Source of the DNA: Polystyrenella longa
GTDB lineage: Bacteria > Planctomycetota > Planctomycetia > Planctomycetales > Planctomycetaceae
NCBI RefSeq assembly: GCF_007750395.1
Contig: NZ_CP036281.1
Coordinates: forward strand, 2,193,001-2,257,000
Reading direction: 5' to 3'
Length of the DNA: 64,000 nucleotides
Shown here piece by piece: positions 47,671 to 55,937 of this stretch. The first letter of the stretch is position 1. Every line of letters starts with the position of its first letter. The position numbers were made by a program, and so were the translations under genes. The notes beneath the pieces were generated by a model. It saw only the letters and a list, made by a program, of their open reading frames with translations, was not told the origin of the DNA and ran no database searches.

Positions 47671-48865
47671 ATTGTTTCTCCTGGTAATTGGAACAATCAG
47701 AAGGAATTTGATGATCTGTGCTCTGGAGCGAATTCACGAATTGATGAATACAGGCCTCGTGCCAGCGTGTAGCATTGTCTGGTAAAGAGTTGGGAGATGC
47801 ATGAAAACCGACATGACCTCCATCGGGCACCATTGCTGGAATCAAACACGGGTTATCATCCCAATTACGATTCAAATACCCCTGTCCATCGATAAGAGGA
47901 TCGTCCTTAGCGAAGAGTAATAAGGTCGGGATATTGATCTGCGAAAGTCGTGTCCCTGCCGAGTTGTCGGCGTAATAGCTCTCTACATCTGAATACCCAG
48001 CACGGGGGGCAGTGAAAGTTTTATCAAACTCCCAGACTGAACGGGCATTCTTAATCGCTTTTTCTTCAGCAGGAGTGATATCAACGTTCGAACGATTAAT
48101 CTCATGTCTCATCTTATGCAGCAGATAACGTTGAAACGGCCAGCGAGTGGGTTTGTCGAGACAACGCGAGGTTGATTTTAAGTCGAGTGGTGCAGAGATC
48201 GTGATGGCGCCACGAATACGATCATCAAGGTCTTCTCGGGCGAGATAGTTCAAAAGGACTGAACCGCCCAGGGAAAATCCTGCCAGGACAACACCCGCTT
48301 CGAGTTCGGATTGAAACTGAGGATTATTACTAACAGAAGAAAATAAGGCTGCCAGGTCGCGGTAACGGCCGGGATGATGAATTTCATCGCAACAGCCTGC
48401 CGCATCACCTGCTCCCCGGAAGTTAAGACGCACCACCCTGTTTCCCTGTGAACAGAGATAGTGAGCCGCGCTGCGAATGTAAACGCTTTGAGACGTTCCA
48501 CCTAGTCCATGTAATAGCACGATCAACGGTCTGTTGGCACCGACATCGGAATGAGGTTGAAGCAACTCGGCAGTGAGGCAGTCTCCTGTCCCGTCATCAA
48601 TGGGAAGGTTGAGAGGACGCCGATTGAATTCATTGAGCGCTGATTCTTTGATGCGTTTGGTCCATGTCAGTACCGTTTGCATCATCCCGTTATAAAAGGG
48701 AGCTTGTGCTATGAAATCAGGAAGTCCTAAAGGGAGAGTTCCCTCTGAAATTCTTTGCTCGTTCTTTTCGATTGTAACGACCTGTTCCTGTGCGTCGTGT
48801 TCACTGGGAGAAGTGGACTCAAAGGAACTATTACAGACAGGAAGAGCCAGAGGTGAGGGAGACAT
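47654..48865 (-). CDS. YheT-family alpha/beta hydrolase
   Basis: 403 residues. Motifs are LIVLLHGLGGTSQSVYI (oxyanion region), VRLNFRGAGDA, nucleophile elbow GFSLGGSVLLNYL and a late His in PDGGHVGFH, all typical of the YheT/ABHD esterase group. The first 60 residues are low-conservation, so the start could be internal. First gene of the three-gene operon. Confidence 0.9.
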   Translation of the reverse strand: MSPSPLALPVCNSSFESTSPSEHDAQEQVVTIEKNEQRISEGTLPLGLPDFIAQAPFYNGMMQTVLTWTKRIKESALNEFNRRPLNLPIDDGTGDCLTAELLQPHSDVGANRPLIVLLHGLGGTSQSVYIRSAAHYLCSQGNRVVRLNFRGAGDAAGCCDEIHHPGRYRDLAALFSSVSNNPQFQSELEAGVVLAGFSLGGSVLLNYLAREDLDDRIRGAITISAPLDLKSTSRCLDKPTRWPFQRYLLHKMRHEINRSNVDITPAEEKAIKNARSVWEFDKTFTAPRAGYSDVESYYADNSAGTRLSQINIPTLLLFAKDDPLIDGQGYLNRNWDDNPCLIPAMVPDGGHVGFHASPNSLPDNATRWHEACIHQFVNSLQSTDHQIPSDCSNYQEKQYAQLV

Positions 48866-49021
48866 AAAAAGTCCGATCTGTGAAACTCAGTTTCGTTAGG
48901 AGAAATTGTGGCAATCTAATAACGATGCTGAGAAAAATGTCCGTATTTTTAAAAGGGGCGTTTCAAGAAAAAAATGAGATCTCGAAAAGCGACGCCCTCT
49001 GCCTTATCAAGTAAGCGGAAT

Positions 49022-49237
49022 CTATAAAACCGTTCTGCCGAAGCTGGGCTGCGTTGTGGCTCCTGGAATGTATCGCCCGCGGCGACGAAGCTTCCAAAGC
49101 AAAGGGAGCGACATCCCAATAATCAGACTCAGGCCAATGAATTGTGTGAAACTGATGACGGGAGCCATTTCTCCCATGCAAAACATCGCCAATGTCAAAA
49201 GTACGATTACCCATCCGAACATTGCTCGATCCTTCAT
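49022..49237 (-). CDS. Small two-helix membrane protein
   Basis: 71 residues. Two membrane helices (about 5-22 and 28-46) end at the positive stop KLRRRGR. No family recognised. By itself the frame would be weak evidence, but a near-perfect sigma-54 promoter sits 48 bases upstream of the ATG at 49237 and points at it, which argues that it is real. A second ATG five codons in is an alternative start. Confidence 0.7.
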   Translation of the reverse strand: MKDRAMFGWVIVLLTLAMFCMGEMAPVISFTQFIGLSLIIGMSLPLLWKLRRRGRYIPGATTQPSFGRTVL

Positions 49238-49284
49238 TTAATGGCCCGGTTAACAGGAAAGCCCGCATTCGGAAAAAGATGAGT

Positions 49285-49300
49285 TGCGATTTCCGTGCCA
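49285..49300 (-). promoter_or_regulatory. Sigma-54 promoter of the small membrane protein gene
   Basis: On the minus strand: TGGCACGGAAATCGCA. The whole -24 element TGGCACG is perfect, GG and GC are ten bases apart, and only one base differs at -12 (TCGC for TTGC). Expected transcription start near 49274, about 37 bases before the ATG. Confidence 0.8.
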
Positions 49301-49320
49301 AAGCGAACGTCGTGCTCTAA

Positions 49321-49339
49321 GTCGTTTATTCACAACGAC
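49321..49339. promoter_or_regulatory. Inverted repeat upstream of a sigma-54 promoter
   Basis: GTCGTT-TATTCAC-AACGAC, a perfect 6-bp dyad with a 7-base gap, about 20 bases upstream of the -24 element. The place is close for an enhancer site of an NtrC-type activator, so this is only a candidate. Confidence 0.35.
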
Positions 49340-49616
49340 CTGCTTGTAAAGATGGTCGCTGGCGAGTCAGCCTGAACGTCAAAGTGACAAATTGGTAACG
49401 GACGACAGTCACATGAAGAGGACTGTACATTTCACTCTAACTACACGGCTAAGCGGATCGAATAGCACAGCGGAAGGCTTGAGGGATGTCTCTGGATTAA
49501 TCGATACTAGAATCCATCCTGAAACCCAGTTGTAGTTCTCTTAGAGCCTTTAAAATAAGGTCGGCCTTGACCCATCAGAGGGTTTCAGGGCCGCTTGTAG
49601 TGATCCCGGGAATTTT

Positions 49617-50882
49617 TTACCCAGCTAGAATATGCGCGATCGGCTTCAACTCTTTGAAATGGCTGAATGAGATTTTGGTGATACCGATAATCGGAACGGC
49701 AAGAAGTACACCTGCGATTCCCCAAACCCATCCCCAGAATATGATACAGAGAAAGACGATCGCCGGATTAAGTTTCATCGAGCGTCCTAGAATGACGGGT
49801 GTGACGAGGTTGCCTTCAAGCGAATTGATCGTGAAGTATAATATTGGTCCGATGGCAATTTCTAATGGGGCATCCAGGGAAACGACGCCAATCATAAACA
49901 CGATCGCCGCTCCGATCGCGGCCCCCGCGAAAGGGATAAAGTTCAGCAGCGCCGCCATGATTCCCAGTAACCAGGGGTCAGGAAGGCCCAGCAGGCCCAG
50001 CACAGTACCAATGACGATCCCCAGGCAAATATTGATGAGCGTTATCGTGAGGAGATAGCTTGAAATACCCTGTTCGATATCGCGCAGCAGGCTGACCAGG
50101 CCTTTTTTGTCTTCGACGGAGGGCATTAATTCTACAATTGAATTGATGCTGCGATGTCCTCCTGCCAGGAGGAGGTAGACAAGCACCAAGCAGATGATTG
50201 CCCCAGTGGCCGCGTTGACAGTGGAGTTTAGAATATAGCTCGTAACAGGAGGCTGCTGTACGGCAACCTTCACGACCTGTTCGGATTCTTCGCCTTGCGT
50301 CATTTTACTGACTTTTTCGGTCGCCTCGTTTAATTGTCCTACTGGTTCGTAGAAGACCTTTAGCTTTTCTTCCGCTTGGCGGAATGTTGAAGGAGCTGCT
50401 TTGACCCATTCGGTAATGGGGGCCGTCAGGTAGTAACTGCCGATCACAGTAGTGACGGCAAAGGCGATTACAATCAATCCTGCAGCCGCAGATTCATTGA
50501 CATAACGTAACCGGGTCATAAAGCGAACGAGTGGGGAGAGCAGGAAAAAAATTATGACGGAAAGGGCAACAGGGATTAAAATAGCCCGAGCGAAGTGAAG
50601 AGCGTAAACAATCGCCATTAAACCGAGTAGGATCAAAGAAAAGTGAGCGTATTTGCGAATGACTTTCGCCCGCTCATCGGGGGGGCCCAGACGGGGTTTT
50701 GCTTCCTCAATGTCTTTCGCTTCGGACGGAATGTCTTTCGATGCTTCTCCGTCCGTCGAAGAAGGATTATCCCCCTGTTCCGCTAGACTCGAGGGAGTTT
50801 CGCTGTCGAGTGGCACAACGTTGAGATCGACTTCGTCTTCAACAGATGCTTTTGGGTCTAATTCTGACGCCGATGGTGACAA
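49617..50882 (-). CDS. AI-2E-family permease
   Basis: 421 residues. The first 75 residues are acidic and disordered (Asp/Glu/Ser rich), then the AI-2E/PerM fold: two N-terminal helices, a long cytoplasmic/periplasmic helical part, and a C-terminal block (LLGLPDPWLLGIMAALLNFIPFAG, then a helix pair ending in GVLLAVP). The family exports small molecules; in other bacteria members act as Na+/H+ antiporters. The start is a TTG at 50882 with GGGGG about nine bases upstream. Last gene of a row of membrane-stress genes on this strand. Confidence 0.92.
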   Translation of the reverse strand: MSPSASELDPKASVEDEVDLNVVPLDSETPSSLAEQGDNPSSTDGEASKDIPSEAKDIEEAKPRLGPPDERAKVIRKYAHFSLILLGLMAIVYALHFARAILIPVALSVIIFFLLSPLVRFMTRLRYVNESAAAGLIVIAFAVTTVIGSYYLTAPITEWVKAAPSTFRQAEEKLKVFYEPVGQLNEATEKVSKMTQGEESEQVVKVAVQQPPVTSYILNSTVNAATGAIICLVLVYLLLAGGHRSINSIVELMPSVEDKKGLVSLLRDIEQGISSYLLTITLINICLGIVIGTVLGLLGLPDPWLLGIMAALLNFIPFAGAAIGAAIVFMIGVVSLDAPLEIAIGPILYFTINSLEGNLVTPVILGRSMKLNPAIVFLCIIFWGWVWGIAGVLLAVPIIGITKISFSHFKELKPIAHILAG

Positions 50883-51049
50883 CGAACTACCCCCTGATCA
50901 ATAGAGACAATCGCAAATGAGTACACAAAGTTTAACATGAGAGGAGATAGAATGTGAGGAAGCTAACGTTTTACGATTGCCAGGTCTCCCAATTATCTCC
51001 CCCGTGTCATTTCAGGAATCGCTTAAAACCTGATTTACTCGCGATGGGC

Positions 51050-51250
51050 CTACCAAGGTTTAAGTTTCCATCCCACGATGAAACCAATTCCAAAACACCA
51101 AGCCGCTGTGGTTCCGGGGTTATGAATTGCATACGTTTTCACGTATTCAAGAACATCGTCAACCGGCTGCAACTCGCCTGTTGTGGTTCTGGTTGTTTGA
51201 GGGTTATTACTGGAACTTTGTCGTTCGTAAGTCGTGCTTGAAGTAGTCAT
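51050..51250 (-). CDS. Small tail-anchored YqjD/DUF883-like protein
   Basis: 66 residues. A hydrophilic Ser/Thr-rich N-terminus, then DDVLEYVKTYAIHNPGTTAAW and a single Gly-rich membrane helix (CFGIGFIVGW) ending in KLKPW. This NP-helix-GW tail recurs in the neighbouring proteins. In E. coli the related ElaB/YqjD proteins anchor ribosomes to the membrane in stationary phase; whether this applies here is unknown. Confidence 0.78.
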   Translation of the reverse strand: MTTSSTTYERQSSSNNPQTTRTTTGELQPVDDVLEYVKTYAIHNPGTTAAWCFGIGFIVGWKLKPW

Positions 51251-51369
51251 ATTAAGACCTTTTCTATTTCCTTACAGAGACGGTATTCGTCGAGTTGGTG
51301 AAACTGAATCAACAAGTAAGTCGTCGATCCAGACTATTTTTATCTGAATAACTTTGGTTCACATCTGGT

Positions 51370-51825
51370 TCAAACGTAATCACTACAGTCGCGTCGCTCC
51401 GTTTTTGAGCTTAAAACTCGTTTGATCCATTGAATATTGTTTTTTAATTCATATCGTGATCGATCCAGCAGTTTCGTACTGTTTTGGAGGCCCTTCTTAG
51501 CGACCAAAAGAAGAATAACTGCCAGTACCGCTGCTACCCCGGCGACGATTCCTCCCGCTGCTGCCTGCGTCAGAGAGGTTGCCATAGCCAGCCACCAGGT
51601 CAACGCGATGAGTGCGAGCGGAAATGCTCCGACGAGGAGACCAGTTGACAGTAGCATCAGGCCAATAGGAAGAATTGCTTTTTGAAGCGCGGCACGGGAA
51701 TCAAGACTGATTAATTGCAGCTGCAATTCGCTTAGTGCGATCAGGTCGGAACCGAGATCTCCAATGTTTTTACGCATGGAAATGGGTTCTTCATGTGTTG
51801 TACGTTTGCCGTTGGATACACTCAT
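51370..51825 (-). CDS. Phage-holin-like DUF1469 membrane protein
   Basis: 151 residues from the ATG at 51825, which overlaps the stop of the gene before it (ATGA). Two long hydrophobic helices (about 52-80 and 87-110) are followed by a charged amphipathic tail (RSRYELKNNIQWIKRVL). The pattern matches the phage holin/DUF1469 (YqjE) family, which in E. coli is encoded beside yqjD, as it is here beside a YqjD-like gene. Function unknown. Confidence 0.85.
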   Translation of the reverse strand: MSVSNGKRTTHEEPISMRKNIGDLGSDLIALSELQLQLISLDSRAALQKAILPIGLMLLSTGLLVGAFPLALIALTWWLAMATSLTQAAAGGIVAGVAAVLAVILLLVAKKGLQNSTKLLDRSRYELKNNIQWIKRVLSSKTERRDCSDYV

Positions 51826-52037
51826 CGTTTCAATAACCATCCTATCGCCAGACCAGCAAGAAGACCTATCCCGAGGGCGAATCCGGGATTTTCTTTGATT
51901 TTGTTTTGGAGGAATGCTTCCCCTTCCTGGGCAGATTCAAGGACATCCTGTTTAATATCCTCGACATATTCTTTTACTTCTGCCTCGTTGGGAAGATGAC
52001 CAGCTTTGATATACTCTTGCATGCGATTGGGTTGCAT
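51822..52037 (-). CDS. YqjD/ElaB-like (DUF883) tail-anchored protein
   Basis: 71 residues. The N-terminal part is an acidic amphipathic helix (NEAEVKEYVEDIKQDVLES), then NPGFALGIGLLAGLAIGWLL, a single Gly-rich membrane helix ending in KR. It is the clearest YqjD-like member here. Coupled by a four-base overlap to the DUF1469 gene downstream and 18 bases after the previous gene. Confidence 0.88.
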   Translation of the reverse strand: MQPNRMQEYIKAGHLPNEAEVKEYVEDIKQDVLESAQEGEAFLQNKIKENPGFALGIGLLAGLAIGWLLKR

Positions 52038-52055
52038 CGAACTGCACCTTTCTGA

Positions 52056-52592
52056 TTAAACCGCGTGATCATCGACGTAACTCGCGTCCGCAGTCGTAGA
52101 TGCCCCGGGTGAGTGTCCGCCTGAGGAGCCTTTTCCAGTATTCCAGATTGAACTATTGGACTGTCCGAGATATTTGTTCACAACGTGGTTGGCGGCGGCA
52201 CGCATGACCATTCCAAAGACGACAGTTCCCATTCCTTTCAGGTAGCCCGAGTTCTCGGCATTGTCGACCTCTTCTTCATGTTCGTCCCGGGGCGATGATG
52301 AGCGCTGTGGACGCGAACTGATAGAAGAGATGATTCGTTGTAACGAATCGGAATCGAGATGAGCCGCATACTCTTTTCGCCGCGGCACTACCAAACACCC
52401 GATTAAAGACGCGGCCCCAATGGTGACCCAAGGGTACCGTTTGACGTAGTGCTGCCAGTCGGTAAGACGCGAGGCACTGGCGCGAACTTGTTTGAAATCG
52501 TCGTCCAGATCGCAACGGATTCGTTGCATCGCGCTTTGAATCTGTTCAACTTCTTCCGATAATGTTCGTTCTGGGACGGGTGGATTAGACAC
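52056..52592 (-). CDS. Membrane protein with DUF883-like core, unknown function
   Basis: 178 residues. An N-terminal helical part (EEVEQIQSAMQRIRCDLDDD) leads to RYPWVTIGAASLIGCLVVP, a short membrane segment of the YqjD type. A charged Ser/Arg/Glu linker follows, then a second weak hydrophobic region (GMGTVVFGMVMRAAANHVV). The C-terminal 30 residues are Gly/Ser rich. Part of the membrane-stress operon. Confidence 0.75.
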   Translation of the reverse strand: MSNPPVPERTLSEEVEQIQSAMQRIRCDLDDDFKQVRASASRLTDWQHYVKRYPWVTIGAASLIGCLVVPRRKEYAAHLDSDSLQRIISSISSRPQRSSSPRDEHEEEVDNAENSGYLKGMGTVVFGMVMRAAANHVVNKYLGQSNSSIWNTGKGSSGGHSPGASTTADASYVDDHAV

Positions 52593-52637
52593 ATTTAACT
52601 CCTGGAGGGTTACTTGATATCGGGTTGCTCAAATTTC

Positions 52638-53102
52638 TCAGGATCGTAAACCCTGAGGAAAATGCTTCTTCATAAAATCAGGGAGTGTTTCTGCGAGCGT
52701 TGACTTGATGTTGGCTGAAATCTTCTCACTAAAGCCACGGTCATGTGAGGGCATTAGGGACGATGATCGCTGTAATGCAGCACCTAAGAGTAAACCCGCT
52801 CCAATTCCGACGCCGAGTCCAATAAGAATAGATTGAGATGGGTTTTCATCAATATACTGTTTGACCTTGGCTGTCGTTCCGCAGAGCTCAGCTTTTTCTG
52901 CTTCGATCTGTTGTTGCAGAACTGACTTGTCCGGAGTTTCCGGAAATACATTTTCGACAGCGGATTCCGTTTTCTGAATCATGACTCTTCCTTTGTCTGG
53001 CAACATACAAAAAGTATGAGTGCTCTTCTGATGTAACATGAATTGGCAACCTGTTAAACTGCATATGCCCAGCATTAGGGCCAGTATCTTCCATGACACC
53101 AC
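52638..53102 (-). CDS. DUF883/YqjD-like protein with possible lipoprotein form
   Basis: 154 residues from a GTG at 53102 with AGGAG eight bases upstream; that form begins with a lipobox-like LTGC at residues 16-19. A second start, the ATG at 52982, also has a strong ribosome site (AGGAAGAG) and gives a 114-residue protein with the usual YqjD layout: acidic helix, then NPSQSILIGLGVGIGAGLLLG as tail anchor and a basic C-terminal helix. I keep the long form but cannot decide between them. Member of the stress operon. Confidence 0.72.
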   Translation of the reverse strand: MVSWKILALMLGICSLTGCQFMLHQKSTHTFCMLPDKGRVMIQKTESAVENVFPETPDKSVLQQQIEAEKAELCGTTAKVKQYIDENPSQSILIGLGVGIGAGLLLGAALQRSSSLMPSHDRGFSEKISANIKSTLAETLPDFMKKHFPQGLRS

Positions 53103-53288
53103 TTGACCGTCTCCTTACAAGCTGGATGGAATAGTCTTCTAAGGAAGATTCCATCCGATAGTCGGACTCAAATCAAACCGATGTTTCGGCTTTAGTAGCT
53201 TAAGAATTAATTTAGAGCTAATCCTATTGCGATCTGGGTTGAGGTGGCCTGATGCAATTTCACAGGGAGAGAAATTGTTAGGTGTGGA

Positions 53289-53732
53289 TTAGCGACGAAG
53301 TGCAAGGCTGACGATTACGCCAGCGATAAGGCCAGTACCAAACGCGACTGCTACAGATTCCGTAGGATGTTTGCGAACAGTTTCTTCAGCCTGTTGGTAG
53401 CCTTGTTGAATGGAATCGTTCATGCGATCCATTTGCTGACGTGCAGCTTGCGATGCCTGGTTCAGGTGCTCTTGTGCATTCTGAACAGTTTGTCCCAGCT
53501 TCTCGGTAGTGCTGGCTGCTGAATTGCAAACCGTTTCCAAGAGGTGATTCAGCTCTGCTTCGATCTTCTGGCTGGTTTCACCTGTCTTTTGTTGAATCTT
53601 TCCGACAATCTGGTCTTTACGACCTTCAAGATTGTCGAGATCACTTGAAGTTAACTGGCTCCAATGTTCCTCGATACGACCTCGAAGTTCGTTCCAGTTA
53701 CCCTTCATTTTGAGTTCTTGTGAAGTAGTCAT
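53289..53732 (-). CDS. CsbD-DUF883 fusion protein
   Basis: 147 residues. The N-terminal 55 residues are a CsbD domain (MKGNWNELRGRIEEHWSQLT, GRKDQIVGKIQQ). The C-terminal half is a long amphipathic helix (ETVCNSAASTTEKLGQTVQ) ending in HPTESVAVAFGTGLIAGVIV, a YqjD-type anchor. CsbD is a small stress protein of unknown function controlled by sigma-B in Bacillus. The gene is first after a good sigma-54 promoter. Confidence 0.88.
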   Translation of the reverse strand: MTTSQELKMKGNWNELRGRIEEHWSQLTSSDLDNLEGRKDQIVGKIQQKTGETSQKIEAELNHLLETVCNSAASTTEKLGQTVQNAQEHLNQASQAARQQMDRMNDSIQQGYQQAEETVRKHPTESVAVAFGTGLIAGVIVSLALRR

Positions 53733-54106
53733 TTAGTGCTCCCTTGGTTTTCCTGTAGGGGGTTATGTTCGGTTACTCTTACAACGAGTGGTAGAAGCAA
53801 TTGCAAGTGGTATGCCAGAATGGGTAAAGCAATTATTTAGTTTGCTATCAGAAAGGGGTTCGCTGACTTAAGGTGATGTGAAATAACAAGATATGTGTAT
53901 TGGATAGCTAGGCGTCCACTGAGGGAGGTCGGGATAATCACTCGAGAAAGCATGATCGCGCACACGTCACCTTGGCTTCAGTTCAACCGAATATTGCGTT
54001 GATTGAAAATATAACGGCGACCGTATAGAACCGTTCTTTGGTGGGAGCGGCGCGCAATTTGAGCGTAGATATGTGTCGCCTGACGATGTCCGTGATGTAG
54101 TACGGA
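53733..54106. other. Intergenic region with a sigma-54 promoter
   Basis: Contains the minus-strand sigma-54 promoter at 53802-53817. A small stem (TCCGT/ACGGA) follows the stop of the phosphodiesterase gene but has no T-run. No gene seen. Confidence 0.55.
53802..53817 (-). promoter_or_regulatory. Sigma-54 promoter of the CsbD-DUF883 operon
   Basis: On the minus strand: TGGCATACCACTTGCA. GG and GC are ten bases apart, TTGCA is a perfect -12 element, and TGGCA is intact at -24 (T and A for C and G in the last two places). Expected start of transcription near 53791, about 60 bases before the CsbD-DUF883 ATG. Confidence 0.78.
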
Positions 54107-55648
54107 TCAGTTAGCGCGGGCGCTATCGAAAGATTCGCAGCGGGGCTGGATACCGAGAATCTGGAGTGCGAGGGGGGAGACATCGACAATCCGAGGAAAG
54201 TCCGGAAGTTTGAAATCCTTCGGAAGCCCTGCTGCGAATAAGGGAGACGTGGAGTCGATTTTATGGAGGGAACCGTGCGAACCGGCGGCGTTAGTGTGGA
54301 GACCGGGAATGGCGAATTCCTTCCCGAGGCGGGCTGTCACCCACAAGTTGCCCGTTTGATCGCAGATCCCATTTGCAATTCGCTCCAGTGCGTTGGGGTA
54401 ATCGCCGAATCGCAGAACATTATCCTCATCCAGCGTCCCGTCAATCGTGGCCAAATCTCCCTGGAAAGCCCAACGGTTGCCTAACTCGTCGACCCCATCT
54501 GTATCGCCATTCCAAGCTTGCTTGAAGACGAGCGTGCCCCTGTCTCTGGTGTAGATATGAAACGTGGCCTCGTCGCAATCGCTGAGCCCGTTTTCAAAAT
54601 CACTCCAGATCACTTGATCAACTCCAGGGCATTCGAGTAGAGCTTCGATGACTTCTGAGCGATTCTCCCAGCGTTCTGGACGCATGTAGATTTGGGCGGC
54701 CCGCATATTGGGGCAGATCATCAGGTCTTCCCCGTTCTGCCATTCGGCTCCAGCATCGACGACTTGGAACTGTTCCAACGTTGCGTTCAGGTCAACCCGA
54801 GCGTCCTCGTCCAGATTGCTCTGCGAGTGATCACCAGTGACCATGATGACGTGGTCTTCAAGAAACTTATCGATTCCCCCCTGCTCCTCAAATAGAGTTC
54901 CTAACGTGATCGCGACCTTCTGGAGCGTATGAACCGCATTTTCGGGACCGACCTCGTGGCTATCGAAATCGTTATTGGGAAAATAAGCGAGTGTGAAATC
55001 GGGCATTGATCCCGAGCGGGAAAGTGAGAGCAGGTAGTCACTCGTCGCGTCGTCATGGAATCCAAACCGACGGGATACCCCACCGCGAGCAGTCGGAGTT
55101 TGGTTATCCTCAAGCGGGCTGGAGACAAAGTCGCCCAGGAACATCTTGTGTGGTCCCATCATTTCTGAAGCGAAATTAGAACCCGGAATGAATTTCATCA
55201 GGAAAGGTGTCGACGCAGAGTGAGGCACAGTTCCCTTGTACCACATGAAATTCACAACGGCGTCCTGCAGTTTTCCATTCTTTTCGATCTGTTCGAAGAT
55301 TGTAGGATACTGCAGACGTTCGCCATTTAAGCGAAGTTGGAAATCACGGATGTAATGGTCAATGCCTTCTTTAAAGATCGCTGGGAGATCGGCCCCAAAG
55401 TAGGCAATTTCATCCTGTTTGGGATCGTACCAGTAGGCGCCTGCTATCCCGTGGTCAACTGGGTAGGCGCCCGTGACCAGCGAGCAAGTGGCAGCTGGAG
55501 TGATCGAAGGGAAAATTGAAATACAGCTCGGCGAGTAAGCCCCTTTATCGCGTAGTTGTTGAAAGACCGGGAGTTTGCCAGCCTTCATCGCTGGCTCGAC
55601 GACGTGTGTCGAAAGAGCATCGATGATAATTAAAACAACCTTTTTCAT
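54107..55648 (-). CDS. Alkaline-phosphatase-superfamily phosphodiesterase
   Basis: 513 residues, cytoplasmic by the lack of a signal peptide. Motifs of the nucleotide pyrophosphatase/phosphodiesterase group: VLIIIDAL at the start (metal Asp), the nucleophile Thr in SITPAATCSLVTG, NNDFDSHEVG and VTGDHSQ for the second metal site. Substrate unknown. A 55-residue loop between the last motif and the C-terminus contains the charged FENGLSDCDEATFHIYTRD. Stand-alone. Confidence 0.9.
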   Translation of the reverse strand: MKKVVLIIIDALSTHVVEPAMKAGKLPVFQQLRDKGAYSPSCISIFPSITPAATCSLVTGAYPVDHGIAGAYWYDPKQDEIAYFGADLPAIFKEGIDHYIRDFQLRLNGERLQYPTIFEQIEKNGKLQDAVVNFMWYKGTVPHSASTPFLMKFIPGSNFASEMMGPHKMFLGDFVSSPLEDNQTPTARGGVSRRFGFHDDATSDYLLSLSRSGSMPDFTLAYFPNNDFDSHEVGPENAVHTLQKVAITLGTLFEEQGGIDKFLEDHVIMVTGDHSQSNLDEDARVDLNATLEQFQVVDAGAEWQNGEDLMICPNMRAAQIYMRPERWENRSEVIEALLECPGVDQVIWSDFENGLSDCDEATFHIYTRDRGTLVFKQAWNGDTDGVDELGNRWAFQGDLATIDGTLDEDNVLRFGDYPNALERIANGICDQTGNLWVTARLGKEFAIPGLHTNAAGSHGSLHKIDSTSPLFAAGLPKDFKLPDFPRIVDVSPLALQILGIQPRCESFDSARAN

Positions 55649-55841
55649 TGTGCTGATCTTTTCCGGGAAATCGACTCGTTAATCCACTGGTCAAGAAAAT
55701 GGAAACGATAGGTTCCGTATCTGCAGAGCGAGATTCGTTATTCTGAAAATGGGATCCCCGCAAGCCGGGAGGAAGTCCTTTTTCGAACGGAGTCTATCTA
55801 AATTTCTATTCTACCGACCTCCTTGTAATCCATCATAGTAA

Positions 55842-55878
55842 AACGCTGCAAAATGTCTAATCAACATCTTGCAGCGTT
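55842..55878 (-). terminator. Terminator of the PRC/CsbD operon
   Basis: Stem AACGCTGCAA(A)ATGT with ACAT(C)TTGCAGCGTT, 15 bp with one mismatch and a 7-base loop. On the minus strand it ends in TTTT. It lies 60 bases after the PRC-barrel stop. Confidence 0.8.
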
Positions 55879-55937
55879 CGAATTAAAATCAAGTTGTCAG
55901 CTCAGCAGAAACGGATCGTCTTTAAGGGAGTCTTGGA

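Larger units (their letters stand above)
49238..49616. other. Intergenic region with a sigma-54 promoter
   Basis: Holds the minus-strand sigma-54 promoter at 49285-49300 and an inverted repeat GTCGTT-N7-AACGAC at 49321-49339 just upstream of it. No gene seen. Confidence 0.6.

Noticed and set aside
48963-49301. Overlapping 112-residue minus-strand frame
   Set aside because: It covers the small membrane gene at 49022-49237 in another frame and would also span its sigma-54 promoter.
50970-51000. Possible sigma-54 promoter upstream of the AI-2E gene (TGGCAATCG on the minus strand)
   Set aside because: The base pair at -12 is AC, not GC, so the element fails the most conserved position.
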